Shown here piece by piece: positions 1 through 5,082 of a DNA stretch of 5,082 nt. The translations under genes and the position numbers were made by a program. The notes beneath the pieces are model-generated. The model saw nothing but the letters and a program-made list of their open reading frames with translations, searched no databases and had not been told where the DNA came from. Source of the stretch: Bacilli bacterium (lineage in GTDB: Bacteria; Bacillota; Bacilli; Tumebacillales; JAQBPP01); contig JAQBPP010000219.1 in NCBI GenBank assembly GCA_028287455.1, positions 1-5,082 on the forward strand, written 5' to 3'. Position 1 is the stretch's first letter, and every line of letters starts with the position of its first letter.

Positions 1-632
1 AACGTCCAGGAAAAATTATAATTCAACAGGTCCCCGTGATCAGACAGCGTAATCGATATTCCATCTGATAAAACAGGAACTCCATTTACTAGACGACTAA
101 ACCTCAGCGAGTATCCGTTTTCAATCCCTCGATAATCGGTATAAGGTTGAACGACGGGTTGATCGAGCAGGTTTTGTTTAGACGGGGCTAGATCTGCGAT
201 CCAATTGACCGCTTTTGCCACGACTTGGTCAGCGGTTAGCGGATCACCCGTTTTAGCTGTGGCTGAAGTTCCATTATAATTCCGATAAAAGGATAACAGA
301 ATCCCAGTGGTCGCATCCACCGTCGCATTCAAAGATTCCATATTTGGTGGCGCATCCCCTTTGTTCCAAGTAAAACTCCAGGTCGCTTTGGCAAAAGGGG
401 CGTTAGTACTGCTTTTCTCATTTTTGCTCACTTGAATTAATTTATATGAATCATCAATAGCAAGCCATTTTTTCACTTGGTCTAGTGCCTGCTGCTGGCT
501 TAATTCAGCAGTGCTCGAACTGCCGACTGATGTCGAGCCGGAGCTGTCGGCTTGAACGGCAAGCGGAGATAGCGATCCGAACAGGCTTATCCCCAGTACA
601 AACGTTGCGATCTGCAAACGGTGATTAGACAA
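1..632 (-). CDS. Secreted YcdB/YcdC-domain protein, 3' end beyond window (partial)
   Basis: The frame is open for 210 codons from a TTG start at 632 to the left edge, so the C-terminus is missing. TTG is chosen because a TAAAGGAGAG ribosome site (641-650) sits 8 bases upstream and no ATG fits. Residues 1-28 form a signal peptide: a short basic start (H4, R5), a hydrophobic core at about residues 8-21, and a likely cleavage site VQA|D after residue 28. A Ser/Thr-rich linker follows (about 29-43). The rest resembles the YcdB/YcdC (PepSY-like) repeats of Bacillales secreted proteins: WSFTWN at 85-90, a strand with DATTGILLSF near 107-116, and the hallmark RLVNGVPVLSDGI at 180-192 followed by a G-D-L-L-x-Y strand and a terminal W. 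Relatives are exported, sometimes carry S-layer domains, and have no established biochemical role. The gene is separated by 83 bases from the uvrA remnant and is probably transcribed on its own. The family call is fairly secure; the function is unknown. Confidence 0.8.
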   Translation of the reverse strand, partial: MSNHRLQIATFVLGISLFGSLSPLAVQADSSGSTSVGSSSTAELSQQQALDQVKKWLAIDDSYKLIQVSKNEKSSTNAPFAKATWSFTWNKGDAPPNMESLNATVDATTGILLSFYRNYNGTSATAKTGDPLTADQVVAKAVNWIADLAPSKQNLLDQPVVQPYTDYRGIENGYSLRFSRLVNGVPVLSDGISITLSDHGDLLNYNFSWT

Positions 633-668
633 CAGAATATCTCTCCTTTATGTTGGAATCTATTTCCT

Positions 669-677
669 ATTCTAACA
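669..677 (-). promoter_or_regulatory. Candidate extended -10 promoter for the YcdB/YcdC-domain gene
   Basis: Read on the minus strand, the gap before the TTG start contains TGTTAGAAT, an extended -10 (TGn plus TAGAAT, five of six matches to TATAAT). Transcription from it would start near 662 and give a leader of about 30 bases that includes the TAAAGGAGAG ribosome site. I see no good -35 hexamer 16-18 bases upstream, so the call is tentative. The rest of the 83-base gap shows no clear terminator for the gene upstream. Confidence 0.3.
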
Positions 678-715
678 AGTCTAAACTAGTCCCGCTACAA
701 AACATTCGGATGGTA

Positions 716-1789
716 TCAACCGTTCGTCTGCAGAACCCCCTCATTCCAGTACCGATTCCCTGTGGATAAAACTGTTTTTAAAAACCTTCCCGTATACGAT
801 TCGTCGACTGCCGCTACCTGTTCAGGTGTTCCTTGTGCCACTACGGTTCCCCCGTCCTTACCGCCTTCCGGTCCCATGTCAATGATGTAATCAGCCACTT
901 TGATCACATCCAGATGATGCTCAATGACCACCACCGAATGCCCGTTGTCGACAAGCTGATTCAGACAATCGATCAGTTTCTGTATATCGTGCAGATGCAA
1001 GCCGGTGGTTGGCTCATCGAGAATATACAAATTGTGCGAGCCGCGCTTCAATTTCCCAAGCTCTGTCGCGAGCTTGATCCGCTGCGCCTCCCCTCCGGAT
1101 AAAGTAGTCGAGGATTGGCCCAGTTTCAGATACCCTAATCCCAACTGGTTCAGCACGTTCAATTTATGTAAAATATATGACTGATCACTGAAGTAATTAA
1201 CTGCTTCCTCAATGCTCATTTCCAGCACATCGGAGATATTCTTGCCCTTCAGGCGCACTTCGAGTACCTCATTGTTGAACCGGGCACCTTTGCAAGACGG
1301 GCACACCGATTCGATGTCGGGCATAAATTGCAGCTGAGTCGTTACAATGCCCTCACCTTGGCAATGTTCACACCTGCCGCCATTTTTCTGATTAAAGCTG
1401 AAATCATATTTGCTGAGTCCTCGCTCTTTGGCATTGTCAGTTTGCGCAAACAAATCACGGATTCGATCAAAAAATCCAACATACGTAGCTGGATTCGAAC
1501 GAGTGCTGCGTCCGATCGGCGACTGGTCGATGTTGATAATACCTGTAAGATGTTCGGAACCTTCGATTGAATCATGCTCACCTGGCACAATTCGCTGGTC
1601 CTGAAATACAGCGTACAACTGCTTATAGATCACTTCGTTGATTAATGTGCTTTTGCCGGAGCCTGATACGCCGGTCACACAGGTCAATACGCCAAACGGA
1701 ACTTCGATGCGCCTCGCTCCTGATAAGAAAGAACCGGTCAATGATTCCTTCGCTGCCCTCAATTGCTTGGCTGTGCCTTGGGCAATCAA
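716..1789 (-). CDS. UvrA-like ABC ATPase, C-terminal half only (probable degraded gene)
   Basis: This 357-codon ORF matches only the second half of a UvrA-type protein; full-length UvrA is about 940 residues and drug-resistance-type paralogues about 750-840. Visible parts are Walker A GVSGSGKST (40-48), a zinc module C140-x2-C143...C163-x2-C166, ABC signature LSGGEAQ (230-236), Walker B LYILDEP (254-260) and the switch region VVVIEHH (286-292). The stretch near FMPDIE and CPSCKGARF looks more like the UvrA2/drug-resistance type than housekeeping UvrA. Two faults are evident. The first ATPase half is absent. Residues 18-40 run from LTGSFLSGARRIEVP straight into FGVLTCVTG, so the roughly 25-30 residues that normally precede Walker A, including the ENNLK-type segment, are missing. 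The TTG start overlaps the TGA of the nucleotidyltransferase fragment (TTGA) and has only GAGGT three bases away, a poor ribosome site. TTG codons at residues 10 or 17 are alternatives. UvrA normally recognises DNA lesions with UvrB. This product is probably inactive or not made. Confidence 0.8.
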   Translation of the reverse strand: MIAQGTAKQLRAAKESLTGSFLSGARRIEVPFGVLTCVTGVSGSGKSTLINEVIYKQLYAVFQDQRIVPGEHDSIEGSEHLTGIINIDQSPIGRSTRSNPATYVGFFDRIRDLFAQTDNAKERGLSKYDFSFNQKNGGRCEHCQGEGIVTTQLQFMPDIESVCPSCKGARFNNEVLEVRLKGKNISDVLEMSIEEAVNYFSDQSYILHKLNVLNQLGLGYLKLGQSSTTLSGGEAQRIKLATELGKLKRGSHNLYILDEPTTGLHLHDIQKLIDCLNQLVDNGHSVVVIEHHLDVIKVADYIIDMGPEGGKDGGTVVAQGTPEQVAAVDESYTGRFLKTVLSTGNRYWNEGVLQTNG

Positions 1790-2061
1790 TTGACCTCTAT
1801 CCAGCGTTTGAATTCATCCCGGGTTTGAATGCTGGCGTTGATAATGATGTCGTTTTCCATCAAGCACATCTGGTGCTTGCTCAGCTTTTGGTCCTGCACA
1901 ATCAGCTTCAAATCGATGTCAGACTTTTCCCACACCTGATCGTAAGACAAGCTGCCAAGCAGAATCGCCGCGATAATCTGATCATCCTGACGCGCCTTCT
2001 CCACAAATGCTTGCAACGCTTCTCGATATGTATCATTGAGTGAGGAGTAGTTTGTCTCCAT
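1786..2061 (-). CDS. Nucleotidyltransferase domain protein, 3'-truncated (probable remnant)
   Basis: The 91-residue product has the N-terminal fold signature of the MNT/DNA-polymerase-beta-like nucleotidyltransferases. A helix (about 13-25) leads to the strand IIAAILLGS and the motif GS-x10-DID, with G36-S37 and metal-binding D48 and D50. The strand that often carries the third carboxylate reads IIINASI and shows no obvious acid. Stand-alone relatives in Bacillales are, from memory, roughly 250 residues or more, with a helical C-terminal domain. Here the frame ends after RDEFKRWIEVN, exactly where UvrA-like sequence begins in another frame, so the gene has lost its 3' part. The ATG directly abuts the galE stop (TAAATG), and only a weak AAAGTGAAAG lies upstream, so any translation would depend on ribosomes leaving galE. 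The superfamily is clear; the substrate (nucleotide transfer to an antibiotic, protein or other acceptor) cannot be inferred. Confidence 0.7.
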   Translation of the reverse strand: METNYSSLNDTYREALQAFVEKARQDDQIIAAILLGSLSYDQVWEKSDIDLKLIVQDQKLSKHQMCLMENDIIINASIQTRDEFKRWIEVN

Positions 2062-3081
2062 TTAACTTTCACTTTGGTATCCGTTAGGGTTATTGCGCTG
2101 CCAACGCCATGCATCCACACACATCTCCAAAAGACTTCGCTCCGTCTGCCATCCTAATAGACGTTTTGCCTTGGTGGGGTCAGCATAACTGATTGCAATG
2201 TCTCCTGGCCTCCGTGCTGCTGCTTGATAAGAAATCTTTACTCCCGTTGCTTCTTCAAACGTTTTAATTACTTGCATTACACTATGCCCAGTACCTGATC
2301 CGAGATTAAAAGCGTCTGCACCCGTGTTTAATGTCACCCAATTAAGCGCCTTTAAGTGTCCATTTGCAAGATCCATAATGTGAATGTAATCTCGAATCCC
2401 TGTTCCATCAGGAGTTTCATAGTCATTCCCGTAGACAGACAGTTGGTTCAATTTCCCAACAGCAACCTGGGTAACAAAAGGCAGCAAATTGTTAGGAACA
2501 CCAGTTGGATCTTCACCAATCAGACCGCTCGGATGGGCACCCACCGGATTAAAGTAGCGCAAAAGCGCAACACTCCAGTTTGAATCGGAGCTACAAATAT
2601 CCGTGAGAATTTGCTCAATCATCATTTTTGTCCTTCCATACGGACTGGCGGGGCAGAGCGGAAGGTCCTCAGTCAAAGGCACTGTTTCCTGAACCCCGTA
2701 TACAGTAGCGGAAGAACTAAACACAAGTCGATTCACTCCATATTTCTGCATCGTCTGACACAGAACAAGAGTACCTACGATATTATTGTGATAGTAATGC
2801 AGCGGATTCGCGACTGATTCACCCACTGCTTTTAAACCCGCGAAATGAATGACCGCATCAATAGAGCACTCAGAAAAGACCCGTTCCACTCCATCGCTAT
2901 CCAGCAAATCTACATCATAGGCCTTAAAATCCTTCCCCGTAATTTCTTTGATCCGCTTCAACAATTCAGGTTTACTGTTTTGAAAGCTATCCAGTATTGC
3001 AATTTCATAGCCTGCCTCCAGCAATGCCACACAGGTGTGACTCCCGATATATCCCGCTCCACCAGTCACAAGTATTGTCAT
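2062..3081 (-). CDS. galE: UDP-glucose 4-epimerase GalE
   Basis: GalE interconverts UDP-glucose and UDP-galactose in the cytoplasm (Leloir pathway) and supplies UDP-sugars for cell-surface polymers. The 339-residue product has the normal family length. It is an extended short-chain dehydrogenase: NAD-binding GGAGYIG (G7-x2-G10-x2-G13), D31 at the end of the second strand, HFAGLKAVGES (79-89), SSSATVYG (122-129) with catalytic S124, and SPYGRTK with catalytic Y148 and K152. RYFNPVGAHPSG (175-186) and RRPGD (290-294) belong to the UDP-sugar site. The residue equivalent to the E. coli Tyr299 gate is S298 (IAISYAD). A small residue there is known to allow UDP-GlcNAc/GalNAc as well, so dual specificity is possible (inference). 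The ATG is supported by GGAGG (3091-3095) 9 bases upstream. The gene appears intact. Neither galK nor galT is nearby, which suggests a role in envelope or exopolysaccharide precursor supply rather than galactose use. Confidence 0.97.
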   Translation of the reverse strand: MTILVTGGAGYIGSHTCVALLEAGYEIAILDSFQNSKPELLKRIKEITGKDFKAYDVDLLDSDGVERVFSECSIDAVIHFAGLKAVGESVANPLHYYHNNIVGTLVLCQTMQKYGVNRLVFSSSATVYGVQETVPLTEDLPLCPASPYGRTKMMIEQILTDICSSDSNWSVALLRYFNPVGAHPSGLIGEDPTGVPNNLLPFVTQVAVGKLNQLSVYGNDYETPDGTGIRDYIHIMDLANGHLKALNWVTLNTGADAFNLGSGTGHSVMQVIKTFEEATGVKISYQAAARRPGDIAISYADPTKAKRLLGWQTERSLLEMCVDAWRWQRNNPNGYQSES

Positions 3082-3149
3082 TTGTAAACGCCTCCAAATG
3101 TAGAAAAAATAGTTGTCTTATATTCTTTTCTGTCAAACTCGTCATTCAT
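3078..3149 (-). other. 23-codon ORF overlapping the galE start
   Basis: An ATG at 3149 overlaps the stop of the decayed membrane protein gene (ATGA). The frame runs 23 codons and ends in a TGA that overlaps the galE ATG (ATGA again). The peptide begins MNDEFDRKEYK and ends FSTFGGVYK. The galE ribosome site is embedded in its FGG codons. The GGAGG before its own ATG has no spacer, so it is poorly placed for initiation. The composition, charged then hydrophobic, resembles the first residues of a small membrane protein, so it may be the stump of a gene once downstream of the membrane protein gene and replaced by galE. It could also be a coupling leader or chance. Expression is doubtful. Confidence 0.2.
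3117..3145 (-). promoter_or_regulatory. Candidate sigma-A-type promoter for galE
   Basis: On the minus strand, ATGACG (3140-3145, four of six to TTGACA) is followed after 17 bases by TATAAG (3117-3122, five of six to TATAAT). Transcription would start near 3110, giving a short leader that carries the GGAGG site of galE. An overlapping alternative is a perfect TTGACA (3131-3136) with TATTTT (3106-3111) at a long 19-base spacing. Either would let galE be expressed independently of the genes upstream. The promoter lies inside the 23-codon ORF, whose ATG would then be upstream of the transcript. Confidence 0.4.
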
Positions 3150-3505
3150 CCTCCAACTTCCAGGTGCTTTTCCTTTCGAATCACAAAGGTATAGTAAACG
3201 ATATAATAGGTAATCAGCATAAACAAAACGATTGCTGTAAGCGGATCGTGAGTGTAGCCGTTAACTGCGCATTGTTGTTCGCTGCTTGCGCGTGTTTTCC
3301 TGGCATAGAGCTAATTAGCGAATAACTTAGATAAAACCTGTATGCAATCCTGCCAATGAACAAGACGAGCACAAGCACGCCAATCCACGGATTGGTGCGG
3401 TAGAACCAGGCATCCTGACGTCTTTCGAACGATGTAGTACGTATAGCATAGTAGGCGATAATGCCACCAAATACAATACCAATCGCGTCATAAAGATAGA
3501 CGCAT
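3146..3505 (-). pseudogene. Frameshifted small membrane protein gene (possibly DUF1453/CcdC-like)
   Basis: Read on the minus strand, two frames together give one continuous membrane protein of about 118-120 residues. A ribosome site GGAGAG lies 8 bases before an ATG at 3505, but that frame stops after five codons. Ignoring one base (3502) gives VYLYDAIGIVFGGIIAYY, then AIRTTSFERRQDAWFYR, then the second helix WIGVLVLVLFIGRIAYRFY. That frame stops near 3215. About 45 bases before that stop, around 3258-3270, homology appears to pass into the original ATG frame: NGYTHDPLTAIVLF continues as a third helix, ends in VIRKEKHLEVGG and stops at 3146. The pattern of three helices, an Arg-rich loop, and an Asp-Pro before the last helix recalls DUF1453/CcdC-type proteins, but that family label is tentative. 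Two indels make the gene almost certainly inactive unless they are sequencing errors. Confidence 0.6.
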
Positions 3506-3544
3506 TGGTTCTACTCTCCGTTTCCCTATTTTAGTCTGTGGACA

Positions 3545-3658
3545 TTACGTTATCACCCAGTTTGCCCCTACATAGTACTGCTTCGAGCCTGCCCTTTCAA
3601 ACTGCAGATTTTCATAGATCTGTTTGTATGAATGCGGCACTTTACTAAGAATATCCAA
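3545..3658 (-). other. Unidentified 37-codon open stretch after the phosphoesterase stop
   Basis: Immediately after the TGA of the phosphoesterase, and in the same frame, the sequence stays open for 38 more sense codons (GGG, then TTG at 3658) to a TAA at 3545. From the TTG the peptide has 37 residues and looks protein-like: SKVPHSYKQIYENLQFERAG, then a Tyr/Trp-rich end YYVGANWVIT. The only start options are TTG or GTG without usable ribosome sites (GAGGG touches the TTG). I do not recognise the sequence. It may be the tail of a lost gene, a former C-terminal extension of the phosphoesterase cut by a new stop, or chance. After its stop, about 40 bases up to the membrane protein start hold nothing recognisable. 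Confidence 0.25.
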
Positions 3659-3661
3659 CCC

Positions 3662-5082
3662 TCATTTCAATAAATCTAATTTTACTACAAGTTTCTCTAG
3701 GTGATGAACCGCCTCTGACATGTCGCTGAACTCCGGCAAAGTCGTCTGACAATATGCAGCCAAGGCTTGGATCACTCCCTGCTGTAAATCGTTTAACTGC
3801 AGCTTGGCAGGAATCGTGACAATGGGAGCAGGGGGATCCAAAATGGGGCAATCTGCTCTGGGCTCCGCTCTGGTTAAGACCTGGCTAAGATCTGCCGCCG
3901 CTTTATCCCGCTCCGTTAGGCTGCCTAATTCCCATCGGTTCGTGATTGTCTTAATAATGGAGGTATGATCCAAAGGGACCTCTTGTTCAACACCCTCTAT
4001 CATTTGCTTCGCCCGAAATACAGTTCCCTTTTCAATATAAGGAGAGATTAACACCGAACAAACCCGCACGCCCAAACGGTCAAAGGGAAATCCATATTGT
4101 CCGGCCTTTCTGTCAGTTGTTGGAGGAACTGCTTTCGGGGGAGACACATGGTCGTAGCTGCCCCCATGCTCATCATAGGTAATGATCAACAGTGTACGCT
4201 CCCAATTCTTTCCTGTACGCACTGCCTGATACACGTCCCAGATTAGCTTATCCCCGTGCAACACATTGTGCGGGGGATGCTGGTCGTTGGGCTGCACGAA
4301 ATAGCGAGGTTCTATAAACGCGTACGAGGGCAGATTCCCTTCTTTGGCATCTTTTTTAAACTGCTCCATCCCAGAAAAATGGGTTTTGCCATGGCTCGCC
4401 AGCCTGGGAAAATGAATTAACAACGTCAGAGGAGGTAAAATATTCGATTTATCGTAATACACTCTCCAGGTCAGATCCGCTCTGTTCTGTGCAAGGATAC
4501 GATTAAAGACAGTCTCTGAGTGGTTCTCAATTAGCCAGTTTACATAGGGGGCATTATCTACACATCCATTTGAGGAAGCAGCATGCACAAAGGAGCGATT
4601 GGCCCATGTTTGACTGGGAACGGAACAAAACCACTGATCACAAATCGCATATTCATAAGCCAACCTGCTTAACACCGGAAGCATGGCGGGGGTGTACCCT
4701 TCCATCACCTTTTGGCTGTGGTTAATGTCCACCGGTTTCTTTCGCTCACGCAGCATCTCCAGATAATCCATCACAAAACCATCCATCGTGGCAGTCTCTG
4801 GCCACAAGTCCGTTTTCGGTGAAAACCGTTTTCCATATTGCTGCATAAACACATGCTCAAACGTTTCTCCTGGATCCACTTCAGGCGTAGACAAGGACCT
4901 TGCCACTACGACCGGAATACGATTTGCTTCTCCTGAATTCACTGTAAGCGGATTGGATAAAAGTTTTCCTGATAATCCCTCAAACGCTTGATTCCGCGGC
5001 ACGTGATCAAAGGGCGGAGGATTCTGTGGATCATAAAGCCTGCCCGCAACGGAATCAAACGATCGATTTTCCAACATTAACA
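3662..5082 (-). CDS. Phospholipase C / acid phosphatase-superfamily phosphoesterase, 5' end beyond window (partial)
   Basis: This is a member of the phosphoesterase family PF04185 (non-haemolytic phospholipase C and AcpA-type acid phosphatases), metal-dependent enzymes related to alkaline phosphatase that cleave phosphodiesters such as phosphatidylcholine or phosphomonoesters. The visible protein begins LMLENRSFDS. Relatives have this as ...VVVLMLENRSFD a little after the true N-terminus, so the ATG at 5077 is internal and the real start and any signal peptide lie outside the window. Counting that Met as 1, E3-N4 are metal ligands, PSQTWANR (154-161) holds the probable nucleophile T157, H267 lies in NDQHPPH, and YDEHGGSYDHVSPP (301-314) supplies further metal ligands with D302, E303 and H310. 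SVLISPYIEKG (341-351) and DHTSIIKTI (370-378) are also typical. From about residue 404 a Pro-rich linker leads to a helical tail ending KLVVKLDLLK. About 471 residues are present. The family is secure; substrate and location are not shown. Confidence 0.9.
   Translation of the reverse strand, partial: LMLENRSFDSVAGRLYDPQNPPPFDHVPRNQAFEGLSGKLLSNPLTVNSGEANRIPVVVARSLSTPEVDPGETFEHVFMQQYGKRFSPKTDLWPETATMDGFVMDYLEMLRERKKPVDINHSQKVMEGYTPAMLPVLSRLAYEYAICDQWFCSVPSQTWANRSFVHAASSNGCVDNAPYVNWLIENHSETVFNRILAQNRADLTWRVYYDKSNILPPLTLLIHFPRLASHGKTHFSGMEQFKKDAKEGNLPSYAFIEPRYFVQPNDQHPPHNVLHGDKLIWDVYQAVRTGKNWERTLLIITYDEHGGSYDHVSPPKAVPPTTDRKAGQYGFPFDRLGVRVCSVLISPYIEKGTVFRAKQMIEGVEQEVPLDHTSIIKTITNRWELGSLTERDKAAADLSQVLTRAEPRADCPILDPPAPIVTIPAKLQLNDLQQGVIQALAAYCQTTLPEFSDMSEAVHHLEKLVVKLDLLK

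Noticed and set aside
669..690. Imperfect inverted repeat around CTAACAAGTCTAAACTAG as a terminator or operator
   Set aside because: The arms pair over only about three bases with mismatches beyond, and no T-run follows.
716..1789. Housekeeping uvrA of the uvrBA operon
   Set aside because: It lacks the first ATPase half and the pre-Walker segment, uvrB is not adjacent, and the zinc-module flank looks like the paralogous drug-resistance type.
833..2043. Several plus-strand open frames opposite the uvrA-like and nucleotidyltransferase genes
   Set aside because: They lie antisense to clear protein homology, lack ribosome sites and show no recognisable motifs; they mirror the codon use of the opposite strand.
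1786..2061. The nucleotidyltransferase as the antitoxin of a MNT/HEPN toxin-antitoxin pair
   Set aside because: No HEPN-like gene is adjacent, the neighbours are galE and a uvrA remnant, and the frame is cut at a rearrangement junction rather than being a natural short MNT protein.
3103..3110. A T-run on the minus strand before galE as an intrinsic terminator
   Set aside because: No GC-rich inverted repeat precedes it. It lies just downstream of the TATAAG hexamer (and overlaps the alternative TATTTT -10), where a promoter is a better reading.
3608..3624. Short hairpin CAGAT...ATCTG on the minus strand as a terminator after the phosphoesterase
   Set aside because: The stem is only five AT-rich pairs with an eight-base loop and has no T-run.
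3645..3851. A second minus-strand frame of 68 codons across the end of the phosphoesterase
   Set aside because: It overlaps the phosphoesterase C-terminus in another frame, has no homology signal and has no good ribosome site.

Overview
The window reads as chromosomal DNA of a Gram-positive endospore-former relative (Bacillales; Paenibacillus, Brevibacillus or Alicyclobacillus-like is my best guess). The reasons are strong GGAGG-type ribosome sites, two likely TTG starts, a secreted YcdB/YcdC-domain protein and a GalE of Firmicute type. The genus is inference. Every gene I can support lies on the minus strand, so the region is best read from right to left.

Layout from right to left. (1) 5082-3662: a phospholipase C / acid-phosphatase superfamily phosphoesterase whose first residues lie beyond the window. 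(2) 3661-3082: about 580 bases without an intact gene. This stretch is not empty. It holds a 37-codon open stretch directly after the phosphoesterase stop, then a small three-helix membrane protein gene broken by two frameshifts (possibly DUF1453/CcdC-like), then a 23-codon ORF coupled at both ends by ATGA overlaps and containing a plausible galE promoter. (3) 3081-2062: an intact galE (UDP-glucose 4-epimerase). (4) 2061-1786: the first 91 codons of a nucleotidyltransferase gene, cut off at its 3' end. (5) 1789-716: the C-terminal half of a UvrA-like ABC ATPase, joined directly to the truncated nucleotidyltransferase and lacking the segment just before Walker A. (6) 632-1: the start of a secreted YcdB/YcdC-domain protein, running off the left edge.

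The genes do not form an evident pathway. galE is the only gene that is complete within the window. The phosphoesterase and the YcdB/YcdC protein look functional but are cut by the window edges. Between them are remnants: a truncated nucleotidyltransferase, half a uvrA paralogue with an internal deletion, and a frameshifted membrane protein gene. The region therefore looks like a locus of deletion and gene decay around a maintained galE. I found no tRNA, rRNA, CRISPR, insertion sequence, phage or defence system, and nothing that supports a new biological system. The most interesting points are the chimeric junction near 1786-1800, the decayed membrane protein gene, and the nested coupling and promoter arrangement in front of galE.
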